Part shown: piece after piece, positions 25,901 to 38,700 of the stretch
How positions within the stretch are numbered: position 1 is the stretch's first letter
Layout: each line of letters begins with the position of its first letter
DNA from: Bilabrum cf. latius
Taxonomy: Eukaryota > Bigyra: Bicosoecida > Bigyra > Bicosoecida
DNA length: 64,000 bases
NCBI GenBank assembly: GCA_965178125.1
Contig: OZ237753.1
Span: 186,001 to 250,000 of the forward strand
Direction: 5' to 3'
The notes under the pieces: model-generated
The model's input: the letters and a program-made list of their open reading frames with translations, nothing else
Database searches by the model: none
What the model was told of the DNA's origin: nothing
Program-made: the position numbers and the translations under genes

Positions 25901-26242
25901 GAACGAGTCGAAGGAGTTCAGGCGCCGGGTGGGCCGCAGGCTCCATCTGGACGAGGCAGTGACGGGGGAGACGGTGCAAGCACCGGTGTGATTGTCGGGG
26001 CAGCTGTTGGGGCCGTCATCATAGCCGTTGCTCTTGTGGTTGGAGGCCTGATGCTGTGGGGGCAACAAACGGGTAGTGGTCCGTTTGGGAGCATGGCCGC
26101 CAAGGCGAAGGGCTACCACAGCACTGATCCAAAATCGGCAGTGGCAACTAGCGGGCCAGGAGTGGCAGCAGGAGGGTTGCGCGCAGTCGACAATCCCATG
26201 CTTGGGTAGCACCCTGCTGGCTTCTCCACGCGCACGGTATGA
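19930..26242 (+). CDS. Type I membrane glycoprotein with FG-GAP repeats, EGF-like modules and one TM helix
   Basis: Predicted adhesion-type surface protein of 2,073 residues. Exon 1 is 19930-21672 and exon 2 21764-26242, with a 91-base intron (GTGAGA...CGCAG) that joins two Ser/Thr/Pro stretches in phase. The signal peptide begins MATSIRYSAAILIFGLCLID. FG-GAP/VCBS calcium-loop repeats follow (SGDIDGDDIPDLFV, IGDLDGNGVNDAVI, AGDLDGDGVNDIYD). After the Pro/Ser/Thr linker comes a roughly 850-residue beta-rich region, perhaps a second propeller. A Ser/Pro linker and about four Cys-rich EGF-like modules follow (24,740-25,250), then a C-x-D-G-type Cys module containing NGQETGIDCG. The transmembrane helix VIVGAAVGAVIIAVALVVGG lies near residue 1,990, with a short cytoplasmic tail. 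In-frame TAGs: 20011, 20035, 23672, 24431, 26207. No exact known family; intron retention would end the protein at TGA 21817. Confidence 0.82.
21673..21763 (+). other. Spliceosomal intron
   Basis: The 91-base interval starts GTGAGA and ends TTTGTCGCAG. Removing it fuses the FG-GAP exon (frame 1) to the EGF-containing exon (frame 2) without a stop, within continuous Ser/Thr/Pro-rich coding sequence. It is representative of the seven introns placed here. Confidence 0.85.
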
Positions 26243-26665
26243 TCCTGAATTGTGCGTTTCCAAGCTTTTGGGACTGCGATTGGAAGCAGTCATGGTTATG
26301 AGTTTAGACCATGTACAACAGGCCTGGTGTGTAATGGGCCTAGTTACATCCCGGTGGCCTAGGCCTAAAGCCACGTTGGCATTTTGTCCTTGAGTGAAAC
26401 TACAGACCGTACACAGCACTGTCAGTGTCGCTATAGCCTGTGAGTATCGCAATCAAATACTTTGGACTCAGAGTGCGTCACCAAGCTCCCTTGTCGTACA
26501 CACATGCAGGTTCGCGTCCGACCTGGCTATGCCGGCCGATTCATGCAGTTTCCCCAGCCGAGGCTGAAGGGCTGCGATGCCCAAATCCGGCCTTCGCTAA
26601 AGGTAAGCACAACTACATCTAGTTCTTGAATTCAATGCTTGGGTTCTTTGCCAGCTAGCTTCACA
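26243..26665. other. Convergent intergenic region
   Basis: Carries the 3' flanks of the FG-GAP/EGF gene and the dioxygenase gene. It is more AT-rich than the neighbouring exons, and no gene is evident. Confidence 0.5.
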
Positions 26666-28348
26666 TTACAAGCCTTCTGCTCCTTCTGGCTTGCCTGCCC
26701 CTTGCGTGTGGCCATCATGACGGATCACCACCTCTTTCACACCGTCCCAAACTGCTAATAGATCCTCTGGCAGACGAGGCCGCCTTGCAGGGTGCTCTCT
26801 GTGGTGTACGCGAAAGTACACGCAATACCGTATAAATGGCGAGTAGTTCACGCCGACCCTGTGTGGCAGGAGTGGGTGCGCCACAACGACGTCTCCTGCC
26901 TTCAGCAGCACCTGCTTAGGGCCCTTCGACAGGGGCGGTCGCGGGGCAGCGCCAGCCACCCAACCCGCGCCATCCCTCTTGATCTTTTCTGCCACTTCCA
27001 CGTGGGTCCCTGGATACACGGCGAGGTTGCCCATGTCCTCGTGATCTGCGTCAGATAGCATGATGCCGACGAGTAGAGAGAAGGGGGCTGCTGTGCGCTT
27101 GTCCATGCCGTCAATGTGCCACCGAGAGTCGGGGCCTTGCAGCCTGGCCGGCCCCGGCCCCGTTGCACTCATCGCACCTGATGACGCCCGTTCGACCTTC
27201 TCGTCCCAGTCCACCGTGCCGTGGCCTTTGCTCTCCTCTTCCCCCGGGGGCTGCGGGAACCGGAGTGCGATTTGGGCCGCCCTCGGGGGGACGCACTGCC
27301 CGTGTCCCACGATGGAATTCACGGCGCCCCAAGCCGGCGATTTCCACATGAGGGACAGTATCTCTGGCGACTGCGACAGCTGCACGCCCCCGGCTGCTCC
27401 CACCTTCCCCAGCAGCTCGCTTACCATGGGGTGCACCTTGGCCTGTTCTGCTGCCTTGCCAGACAGACCCGCGCCGTCTCCCTGTGGGGCGGTATCGGCT
27501 GTTGCATCAGACTTGGGAAGACTCCCTGCGCCAGCACTTGCCTTTACGGCGGCGCCAGCACCGCCAGCACGCATTGCGCCGGCCATGCCGCTGTTGATTC
27601 GTCGCAATGCCGCCCACACGAGTCGTCGCGGGATGATTCCAGGAAAAATGCAGTACCCATCATGCACTAGACTTGCAAGCTGGATATCACTCAAGGAGCA
27701 TCGCAAATCAGGATGCGATCGAGGATCCACCGCGGGCAGCGAAAGGCCGCCTGGGCCAGCCCCAAAACCTCTGGGCGCCGTTCCTCCCGCGCCTCCGAGC
27801 GCTGAGCCGAGACCTGAAAGAATTGACGAAAATATGCCGCCTCCAGATAATGCCCCTGCCGCAGGCTTACCCGCTGCACCCGCCCCTCCGCCAAGCAATG
27901 GCTTTGATGATGCTATCCTTGCGCATGCCTCCGGCGACATACTCGCCGCACGTAGAGTAAACCTGGCGGGATCCTCCCCCGCCGCTGCATTAGCAGCAAA
28001 TGCCATTCCAGCCGGGCTGATTCCGATGAAGTATCCGGGGTGCTGTTCAGATTCAAGCGCGAATGCACCAGTTGCAGTTCGAAGCATTCTGAACCGGGCA
28101 CTCTCCAGAGTGGGCGACCCATTTCCATCGACGGTTGGCCTTGCCTCTCTCAAAGGATTTGTGATTTGTAGCGACTTACCCGGAAATGCCAACGATTGAA
28201 GAATCACCGTGATGTTGCCACCTGCGGAAGCTGGCAGCTGCACGAGTTTCCACTGCGCAAACGGCCCCTTACCCCCAAGGCCAGTAATTCGGCCACCATG
28301 CACACAGTTTAAGGATTTTCCCGTTGGTAGCACCAGCGAGAAATTCAT
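26666..28348 (-). CDS. PhyH-like 2-oxoglutarate/Fe(II) dioxygenase with an N-terminal beta-trefoil-like domain
   Basis: A 560-residue protein, ATG 28348-28346 to TAA 26668-26666, the only TAA stop seen here. The C-terminal half fits phytanoyl-CoA dioxygenases. It has DGYCIFPGIIPRRLV, the iron-binding HxD in DSRWHIDGMDKR (near residue 411), VYPGTHVEV, and the distal His and 2-oxoglutarate Arg in LLPHRVGVNYSPFIRY (near 495-505). The enzymes hydroxylate small substrates; the substrate here is unknown. The N-terminal about 135 residues (MNFSLVLPTGKSLNCVHGGR, FAQWKLVQL, HPGYFIGIS) look like a fascin- or lectin-type beta-trefoil; that part is inference. A Gly/Ala-rich linker joins the halves. The frame has no TAG. 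An in-frame TGA lies upstream, so ATG 28348 is the natural start unless a 5' exon exists. Confidence 0.85.
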   Translation of the reverse strand: MNFSLVLPTGKSLNCVHGGRITGLGGKGPFAQWKLVQLPASAGGNITVILQSLAFPGKSLQITNPLREARPTVDGNGSPTLESARFRMLRTATGAFALESEQHPGYFIGISPAGMAFAANAAAGEDPARFTLRAASMSPEACARIASSKPLLGGGAGAAGKPAAGALSGGGIFSSILSGLGSALGGAGGTAPRGFGAGPGGLSLPAVDPRSHPDLRCSLSDIQLASLVHDGYCIFPGIIPRRLVWAALRRINSGMAGAMRAGGAGAAVKASAGAGSLPKSDATADTAPQGDGAGLSGKAAEQAKVHPMVSELLGKVGAAGGVQLSQSPEILSLMWKSPAWGAVNSIVGHGQCVPPRAAQIALRFPQPPGEEESKGHGTVDWDEKVERASSGAMSATGPGPARLQGPDSRWHIDGMDKRTAAPFSLLVGIMLSDADHEDMGNLAVYPGTHVEVAEKIKRDGAGWVAGAAPRPPLSKGPKQVLLKAGDVVVAHPLLPHRVGVNYSPFIRYCVYFRVHHREHPARRPRLPEDLLAVWDGVKEVVIRHDGHTQGAGKPEGAEGL

Positions 28349-29783
28349 TGCCTCTTTGTGCGTGCGGCAAACAAGAAGAAGCGGAGAAAGCTCTCGGAAA
28401 GTTCGCCACAATCATGATGCGATGGGCAATGCCCATGGGCATGACGGACTGCCAGAGCCCGGCACGTTGGGAAAGGGGGCTGGACGGCGGCAGCTACTGT
28501 GGTGTGGTGTGGCGTTGGAGCTAGTGCAGAGAATTGATATTGATTCAGTTGCTGTACCAGCAATTCTTGCTGTTGTTCTCGCAGTTTGGGGACTGGAGCT
28601 CGGGATCGGAAATGGACACTTCGGAGCCACGCTAACCGGACCATGCGTTTGATTTAGACCACTGCAAAGATCCTGGGGCGGACCTCCCGGAAACTTGCGG
28701 TCTGGGGTAGCGGTCACATGGACGTGTTCTGTTGACAACCAAATGCTCTGGAAGAACTCGGTGATGCTATGCAGCGCCTCGTTTCCGAGCACCTGTATGG
28801 CAACAAGAAGAACAAGGGCGGAATCCATATACTACTTGTGTGGCACGAGCCAAACCTCACACTAAGGGATGTTGTTGTCATCAGCGAAGCGTGGAGTAGG
28901 AAGAACAGCACAATTCCATGCGCGTCGGACAGCGAACACTGCCTGGAGGCAGCACTCCCTGGCGACTGTGCGCAGCGACCAATAGTAGCCAACGCTGAAG
29001 ATGAAGACCAGAAAAAGTGTTGCCGGTCTCCGACCATTTTCGTTGCCTTAGAAGTAGCAAGACAGCAGAATATCGAATATTGAAACTCAACTTTTCATTT
29101 ACTATCGAGGTCGATACAATTTGGTCGCCTGGTGCCAGATTTTGAGGCAGTACATTGGCAAATAGTGAGGCAACCCAAGTGTCGCCGGGACTATGAGAAT
29201 GCAGCGTATTTACGGTGTGGATCTGCAAAATGGACTTCGCAATTTGTGATAAGGATATATGTTCTGATATTGTGCATGCTAGCTGTTTCTTGGAGACATT
29301 AGGGAACCCACTGGTGGCATCCAACCCACTCGCTGTAGCGCCCATGGTAACCTTTGTCGCCCCTAAGGCGTTGAATTGAGCCTTCATTATGTAGTTTATC
29401 CCATTCCCATCATTCAGTACTGTAATAGTTACAGTGTGCATCGCCCTGATGAATGATGACAGCGTTGGACTAACCTGATGACACAATTGATATGCGGTTG
29501 CACTGCTAGCAGCCGAAAGTAGCCGTGGCTCACCATGTTGCGCAAGTCTGATAGATGTCTTGCAGATCTAATCAAATATTTAGTACTTATTGCATTGATG
29601 CGCACGATCCACTCTAACGCTCGCTGAATGTGCTAAATCTTGTTACAACGATGGCCATTTTCGTCAGCTCGGCCCAATTGTCGCAGGAATAGCATGGCAT
29701 TTAGACATGTACGGATATTGAGCTCATTAAATTGCCATAAGAAGCGGGGCAATGACCATGGGCTTGAAGCCCCGGCTTGCAGG
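28349..29783. other. Unresolved 1.4-kb region upstream of two divergent genes
   Basis: The region should contain the promoters of the dioxygenase (-) and the giant surface gene (+). Two weak coding candidates occur. Plus strand, 28769-29083: 104 codons ending TGA, with RNY-type codons (starts MQRLVSEHLYGNKKNKGG). Minus strand, 29441-28881: 186 codons ending TGA. A strong acceptor-like CGCAG ends near 28,585 on the plus strand. Neither candidate has a known domain. From about 29,100 the sequence is clearly more AT-rich and probably noncoding. Confidence 0.4.
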
Positions 29784-32700
29784 GGATATCCTTAGCAGCA
29801 TCGAAGCCAACTCTTCCTTGCCAGCTTGGGTGCTCTAGTTGCTGTCTTCACGACAAGCACTCTAGCGCAGCCACCAACTACTGCGACAGTACCTTTGCCT
29901 ATTCGAATGATTGATGAGGTTGTGGAGATCGGTCGGCTGGGCCGCGGTGGATGGCCCGATGACGAGGTGCTCGAACACAACGACACTTTCGCCTCTGGCT
30001 CGGCCCCCATCGGGGACTTTGATGGCGACGGGGTGCCCGATGTCATGATTGGAGCGCCTTTTGCTAACGTTGGTGCCAAGAGTAAGCGGGGCCAGGCGTG
30101 GACGGTGCTTCTGCATCGCAACGGCACAGTCAAGGCTGCCAACCCAGTGGCGCCGGAAGGGAGCCTCATGGACGCAGCGATGGGCAGCAACTACTACGCC
30201 GGAGGAAACATTGACGTGATGCCTCCAGGCTGGGCTGAGAACCAGACTATGCCCCTTCGAGTCCTAATCTCTGCCAACTCTACTGCTACAGCCAGAGGGT
30301 ACCTCGTGCGCATGAACGAGAGCTCGGGTGCGGCCTCTTCCTTCACCGTGCTGGGGAGCAACACCGCGGGGCTGGGCGCGCTTCCATCTGGGTTTGGCTT
30401 CTCGATCGCGTCCATCGGCGACTTCAACGGGGACGGTGTGACTGACATTGCTGGTGGCAACCCGAGCGCCGATAGCTTCGAAGGCAACATCACCGTGCTT
30501 CTCATGAACGCAAACACGGACACCGTCAACAGGACCATCGAGCTCGACCACCACAGCTTCAACACTAGCGGCGGAAGCGGTCTCCCTGAGCATGTGCATC
30601 GCCTGGGCACCGCACTAGCTGGGCTGGGCGACCTGGACGGGAACGGAAGGGACGATTTCGCTGCAGGGGCATCGTGGTCGAGCGTCGGGGGGGCGCATAC
30701 TGGCAGCGTAGTAATTGCATTCGCTTCCAACGTTACCGTGGGAGTGTCGCACTTCGTAATGATTGCGGAGAACACCGGCGGGTTTTCGTTTGATCTCCTC
30801 AGCTCAGACTACTTCGGCTCCAGCATCGAGCACCTGGGTCGGTTGAACGGCTCAACGGGCGACTGGATTGCAGTGGGCGCCGCTGGCAGGGATGCCCCCG
30901 GTGAGCCTGACGCCGGAGCCTTCTTCGTCATTCGGATCAACAGCAGTGGACACGCCGATGAAACGATTGCATTCGTTCAGACTGGCTCTGGCGGCATGCT
31001 GGACGGGTATCTGTCGCGGGACGACGGGATGGGCTCCTCCATATCAGCCCTGGGGGATGTGAGCGGGAATGGCAGGATGGACCTGTTCGTTGGAGCCTCT
31101 TCCTGGAATGGTGCTAAGCAAGGCGCGGGCAAGGGTTTTGTGCTAATGGGCGTGGGTCTGACTCCTTCACCAAGTCCATCCGTGACTCCATCCCAGAGCC
31201 TCACTCCCTCTGTCACGCCATCCACCAGCTCGACACCGTCGGTATCGCCCGCGCTCGCTGGGACGGTGCTGTCGGCCGTACTGCAGATACCGCCCATCGA
31301 TGACAACATGGATCAATTCTTCGGAAGTCACGTCGTATCAATCGGCGATCTGGACGGCGACGGCATCGAGGAGCTGGCCGTGTATTCGGAGCTGGACAGG
31401 GAGGCTGGATTCTGGGCAGGCGCTGTATGGATCATGTTCCTGCATCGCAATGGCACCACGCGCGAGTTCGTGAAGATCTACAGCAACTCCGATGGAGTGC
31501 CAATTCCCAGTCCGCAGGCCTTTCAAAGCCGCTTCGGGGCCAGTCCATCGCGGCTGGACCAGCCCAGTGGCGATGATGGTCACATGCCTCGTCTGGTGGT
31601 CGGGGCCTACAGGCAGGATTCCAGCTTCGGGGCTGTGTACATTCTGAGGCTACGATCCAACGGCACGGTTGCGCACATGCAAGGCATCTTTGACGGCGTC
31701 GGTGGGTTGCCCTCGGGCACGATATCGGGTGCGGACAACTTCGGGCACGGCATCGAAGCGGGCCTGGGCGATGTGGATGGAGATGGCATGAATGACATCG
31801 CTGTGAGCGCGCCGCTGTGGGACCATCCGTCTCGCAGCGATGCCGGCCGTGTGTTTGTGATGTTCCTGCGTGGCAATGACACGGTGCGAGACTTCACGAT
31901 TCTGTCTGTGGCGAGTGGTCAGGGACTGGAAGCGCTCGGTACATCGGGAAGATGGCTGGGTCGCGGCATTGCTGCAAGACCCCCGAGACAGGCCGGCAAT
32001 CCTGTGGATCTGGTGCTGAGCGATCCGGTGTTTGATCGTATCCATGTGATTCGTCTGGCATCGAACGGCACCGTCATTCCGGGATCCATCCAGACCATCG
32101 GGGACGGTCAGGGCGGCATGCCGCCAGGCAGCATCGACTCTGGCAGCTTGTTCGGCGCCACGATTCATCTGGCTGGCGACATGGACGGCGATGGGATCCC
32201 GGACCTGGTGTTGTCAGCACCGAGTGACAACACGGATGGGTCTAGCACGGGTGCAGTGTATATTCTGTACATGCAAGGCGGGGACCAGACGGATCCGGTG
32301 CGGACGTACACGCGGATCTCTCGGCTGGAGCCGGCGCTGATCAGGTTCCTGACGAATGCGACGCAGTTCTCATCAGCAGCACCAGCGGGCGATGTGGACG
32401 GGGACGGCGTGATGGATCTGGTGATCGGCATGCGTGACTTCGAGCTGATGGACAGGGTATCGGCAGATGATGGAGCCTTCTTGGTGTTGCTGATGGGCGG
32501 AATGGTGCCCAGCGTGTCACCGTCCATCACGCCATCAATCAGCGTGACTCCCTCCGTCACACCGAGCCAGAGCCCCACCCCGAGCATCACACCGTCCGTG
32601 ACACCGAGCGCATCTCCCGCTCCAGCTGCAGCCGGCACGGTGCTGTCTGCCGTGCTGCAGCTCCCGCCAGTCGATGACGCAAACGACGAGCACTTCGGCA

Positions 32701-35700
32701 GCCACGTGGTATCGGTCGGCGATCTGGATGGCGACGGCATCGATGAGCTGGCCGTGTACTCGGAGAAAGACAGCACGGGCGGTACTGAGTCCGGTGCGGT
32801 GTGGATCCTGTTCCTGCACCGCAATGGCAGGGCCCGCGAGTCTGTGAAGATCTACAGCCAATCGAGCGGCCTATCAGAGACCATCCCAGCCAACAGCCGC
32901 TTCGGGGCCAGTCCATCGCGGCTGGACCAGCCCAGTGGCGATGATGGTCACATGCCTCGTCTGGTGGTGGGAGCGATTCACCAGGCGTCAAGCTTAGGCT
33001 CTGTGTACATCATGCGACTGCATTCCAACGGCACGGTTGCGCACACCCAGCGCATATTCAATGGCGTCGGTGGGTTGCCCTCGGGCACGATATCGGGTGC
33101 GGACAACTTCGGGCACGGCATCGAAGCGGGCCTGGGCGATGTGGATGGAGATGGCATGAATGATATCGCTGTGAGCGCGCCGCTGTGGGACCATCCGTCT
33201 CGCAGCGATGCCGGTCGTGTGTTTGTGATGTTCCTGCGTGGCAATGACACGGTGCGAGACTTCACGATTCTGTCTGTGGCGAGTGGTCAGGGACTGGAGT
33301 CGCTGATGACTGGGCGTATATGGCTGGGTCGTGGGATGGCCGCTATGCCGCCGAGACAGGCCGGCAATCCTGTGGACCTGGTGCTGAGCCATGTGACTGT
33401 TGCAGAGCTCCACGTGGTCCGGCTATCATCGAGTGGGACTGTCATTCCGGGATCCATCCAGACCATCGGGGACGGTCAGGGCGGCATGCCGCCAGGCAGC
33501 ATCGACTCTGGCAGCTTGTTCGGCGCCACGATTCATCTGGCTGGTGACATGGACGGCGATGGGATCCCGGACCTGGTGGTATCAGCACCGAGTGACGACA
33601 CCGACGGGTCCGACACGGGTGCAGTGTATATTCTGTACATGCAAGGCGGGGACCAGCCGGATCCGGTGCGGACGTACACGCGGATCTCTCGGCTTGGTTC
33701 AGCACTGATGCCGTTCCTGCCCAACGCAACGACACTGGACGCAGCTGCACCAGCGGGCGATGTGGACGGGGACGGCGTGATGGATCTGGTGATCGGCATG
33801 CGTGACTTCGAGCCTTTCCCGGTCACTACAGCAGAAGAGGGTGCCATCGCCGTGATGTTCATGGGTGGTGCATTACCCAGTGCGTCCCCAACCAGCACAC
33901 CAACACCGTCTGTGACTCCGTCTATGACTCCATCCCAGAGCCCCACTCCCTCTGTCACGCCATCCACCAGCTCGACACCGTCGGTATCGCCCGCGCTCGC
34001 TGGGACGGTGCTGTCGGCCGTACTGCAGATACCGCCCATCGATGACAACATGGATCAATTCTTCGGAAGTCACGTCGTATCAATCGGCGATCTGGACGGC
34101 GACGGCATCGAGGAGCTGGCCGTGTATTCGGAGCTGGACAGGGAGGCTGGATTCTGGGCAGGCGCTGTATGGATCATGTTCCTGCATCGCAATGGCACCA
34201 CGCGCGAGTTCGTGAAGATCTACAGCAACTCCGATGGAGTGCCAATTCCCAGTCCGCAGGTCCTTCAAAGCCGCTTCGGGGCCAGTCCATCGCGGCTGGA
34301 CCAGCCCAGTGGCGATGATGGTCACATGCCTCGTCTGGTGGTCGGGGCCTACAGGCAGGATTCCAGCTTCGGCGCTGTGTACATTCTGAGGCTACGATCC
34401 AACGGCACGGTTGCGCACATGCAAGGCATCTTTGACGGCGTCGGTGGGTTGCCCTCGGGCACGATATCGGGTGCGGACAACTTCGGGCACGGCATCGAAG
34501 CGGGCCTGGGCGATGTGGATGGAGATGGCATGAATGACATCGCTGTGAGCGCGCCGCTGTGGGACCATCCGTCTCGCAGCGGTGCCGGCCGTGTGTTTGT
34601 GATGTTCCTGCGTGGCAATGACACGGTGCGAGACTTCACGATTCTGTCTGTGGCGAGTGGTCAGGGACTGGAAGCGCTCGGTACATCGGGAAGATGGCTG
34701 GGTCGCGGCATTGCTGCAAGACCCCCGAGACAGGCCGGCAATCCTGTGGACCTGGTGCTGAGCGATCCGGTGTTTGATCGTGTCCATGTGATTCGTCTGG
34801 CATCGAACGGCACCGTCATTCCGGGATCCATCCAGACCATCGGGGACGGTCAGGGCGGCATGCCGCCAGGCAGCATCGACTCTGGTGGCTTGTTCGGCGC
34901 CACGATTCATCTGGCTGGCGACATGGACGGCGATGGGATCCCGGACCTGGTGTTGTCAGCACCGAGTGACAACACGGATGGGTCTAGCACGGGTGCAGTG
35001 TATATTCTGTACATGCAAGGCGGGGACCAGACGGATCCGGTGCGGACGTACACGCGGATCTCTCGGCTGGAGCCGGCGCTGATCAGGTTCCTGACGAATG
35101 CGACGCAGTTCTCATCAGCAGCACCAGCGGGCGATGTGGACGGGGACGGCGTGATGGATCTGGTGATCGGCATGCGTGACTTCGAGCTGGTGGACAGGGC
35201 ATCGGCAGATGATGGAGCCTTCTTGGTGTTGCTGATGGGCGGAATGGTGCCCAGCGTGTCACCGTCCATCACGCCATCAATCAGCGTGACTCCCTCCGTC
35301 ACACCGAGCCAGAGCCCCACCCCGAGCATCACACCGTCCGTGACACCGAGCGCATCTCCCGCTCCAGCTGCAGCCGGCACGGTGCTGTCTGCCGTGCTGC
35401 AGCTCCCGCCAGTCGATGACGCAAACGACGAGCACTTCGGCAGCCACGTGGTATCGGTCGGCGATCTGGATGGCGACGGCATCGATGAGCTGGCCGTGTA
35501 CTCGGAGAAAGACAGCACGGGCGGTACTGAGTCCGGTGCGGTGTGGATCCTGTTCCTGCACCGCAATGGCAGGGCCCGCGAGTCTGTGAAGATCTACAGC
35601 CAATCGAGCGGCCTATCAGAGACCATCCCAGCCAACAGCCGCTTCGGGGCCAGTCCATCGCGGCTGGACCAGCCCAGTGGCGATGATGGTCACATGCCTC

Positions 35701-38700
35701 GTCTGGTGGTGGGAGCGATTCACCAGGCGTCAAGCTTAGGCTCTGTGTACATCATGCGACTGCATTCCAACGGCACGGTTGCGCACACCCAGCGCATATT
35801 CAATGGCGTCGGTGGGTTGCCCTCGGGCACGATATCGGGTGCGGACAACTTCGGGCACGGCATCGAGGCGGGCCTGGGCGATGTGGATGGAGATGGCATG
35901 AATGATATCGCTGTGAGCGCGCCGGAGTGGGACCATCCGTCTCGCAGCGATGCCGGTCGTGTGTTTGTGATGTTCCTGCGTGGCAATGACACGGTGCGAG
36001 ACTTCACGATTCTGTCTGTGGCGAGTGGTCAGGGACTGGAGTCGCTGATGACTGGGCGTATATGGCTGGGTCGTGGGATGGCCGCTATGCCGCCGAGACA
36101 GGCCGGCAATCCTGTGGACCTGGTGCTGAGCCATGTGACTGTTGCAGAGCTCCACGTGGTCCGGCTGTCATCGAGTGGGACTGTCATTCCGGGATCCATC
36201 CAGACCATCGGGGACGGTCAGGGCGGCATGCCACCAGGCAGCATCGACTCTGGTGGCTAGTTCGGCGCCACGATTCATCTGGCTGGCGACATGGACGGCG
36301 ATGGGATCCCGGACCTGGTGGTGTCAGCACCGAGTGACAACACGGATGGGTCTAGCACGGGTGCAGTGTATATTCTGTACATGCAAGGCGGGGACCAGCC
36401 GGATCCGGTGCGGACGTACACGCGGATCTCTCGGCTTGGTTCAGCACTGATGCCGTTCCTGCCCAACGCAACGACACTGGACGCAGCTGCACCAGCGGGC
36501 GATGTGGACGGGGACGGCGTGATGGATCTGGTGATCGGCATGCGTGACTTCGAGCCTTTCCCGGTCACTACAGCAGAAGAGGGTGCCATCGCCGTGATGT
36601 TCATGGGTGGTGCATTACCCAGTGCGTCCCCAACCAGCACACCAACACCGTCTGTGACTCCGTCTATGACTCCATCCCAGAGCCCCACTCCCTCTGTCAC
36701 GCCATCCATCAGCTCGACACCGTCGGTATCGCCCGCGCTCGCTGGGACGGTGCTGTCGGCCGTACTGCAGATACCGCCCATCGATGACAACATGGATCAA
36801 TTCTTCGGAAGTCACGTCGTATCAATCGGCGATCTGGACGGCGACGGCATCGAGGAGCTGGCCGTGTATTCGGAGCTGGACAGGGAGGCTGGATTCTGGG
36901 CAGGCGCTGTATGGATCATGTTCCTGCATCGCAATGGCACCACGCGCGAGTTCGTGAAGATCTACAGCAACTCCGATGGAGTGCCAATTCCCAGTCCGCA
37001 GGTCCTTCAAAGCCGCTTCGGGGCCAGTCCATCGCGGCTGGACCAGCCCAGTGGCGATGATGGTCACATGCCTCGTCTGGTGGTCGGGGCCTACAGGCAG
37101 GATTCCAGCTTCGGCGCTGTGTACATTCTGAGGCTACGATCCAACGGCACGGTTGCGCACATGCAAGGCATCTTTGACGGCGTCGGTGGGTTGCCCTCGG
37201 GCACGATATCGGGTGCGGACAACTTCGGGCACGGCATCGAGGCGGGCCTGGGCGATGTGGATGGAGATGGCATGAACGATATCGCTGTGAGCGCGCCGCT
37301 GTGGGACCATCCGTCTCGCAGCGATGCCGGTCGTGTGTTTGTGATGTTCCTGCGTGGCAATGACACGGTGCGAGACTTCACGATTCTGTCTGTGGCGAGT
37401 GGTCAGGGACTGGAAGCGCTCGGTACATCGGGAAGATGGCTGGGTCGCGGCATTGCTGCAAGACCCCCGAGACAGGCCGGCAATCCTGTGGACCTGGTGC
37501 TGAGCGATCCGGTGTTTGATCGTGTCCATGTGATTCGTCTGGCATCGAACGGCACCGTCATTCCGGGATCCATCCAGACCATCGGGGACGGTCAGGGCGG
37601 CATGCCGCCAGGCAGCATCGACTCTGGCAGCTTGTTCGGCGCCACGATTCATCTGGCTGGCGACATGGACGGCGATGGGATCCCGGACCTGGTGGTGTCA
37701 GCACCGAGTGACAACACGGATGGGTCTAGCACGGGTGCAGTGTATATTCTGTACATGCAAGGCGGGGACCAGACGGATCCGGTGCGGACGTACACGCGGA
37801 TCTCTCGGCTGGAGCCGGCGCTGATCAGGTTCCTGACGAATGCGACGCAGTTCTCATCAGCAGCACCAGCGGGCGATGTGGACGGGGACGGCGTGATGGA
37901 TCTGGTGATCGGCATGCGTGACTTCGAGCTGGTGGACAGGGCATCGGCAGATGATGGAGCCTTCTTGGTGTTGCTGATGGGCGGAATGGTGCCCAGCGTG
38001 TCACCGTCCATCACGCCATCAATCAGCGTGACTCCCTCCGTCACACCGAGCCAGAGCCCCACCCCGAGCATCACACCGTCCGTGACACCGAGCGCATCTC
38101 CCGCTCCAGCTGCAGCCGGCACGGTGCTGTCTGCCGTGCTGCAGCTCCCGCCAGTCGATGACGCAAACGACGAGCACTTCGGCAGCCACGTGGTATCGGT
38201 CGGCGATTTGGATGGCGACGGCATCGATGAGCTGGCCGTGTACTCGGAGAAAGACAGCACGGGCGGTACTGAGTCCGGTGCGGTGTGGATCCTGTTCCTG
38301 CACCGCAATGGCAGGGCCCGCGAGTCTGTGAAGATCTACAGCCAATCGAGCGGCCTATCAGAGACCATCCCAGCCAACAGCCGCTTCGGGGCCAGTCCAT
38401 CGCGGCTGGACCAGCCCAGTGGCGATGATGGTCACATGCCTCGTCTGGTGGTGGGAGCGATTCACCAGGCGTCAAGCTTAGGCTCTGTGTACATCATGCG
38501 ACTGCATTCCAACGGCACGGTTGCGCACACCCAGCGCATATTCAATGGCGTCGGTGGGTTGCCCTCGGGCACGATATCGGGTGCGGACAACTTCGGGCAC
38601 GGCATCGAGGCGGGCCTGGGCGATGTGGATGGAGATGGCATGAACGATATCGCTGTGAGCGCGCCGGAGTGGGACCATCCGTCTCGCAGCGATGCCGGTC

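Noticed and set aside
29660-29783. Intron with GTACGG donor completing a split ATG for the giant gene
   Set aside because: In phase, but its donor and acceptor differ from all seven supported introns; kept only as a possibility.
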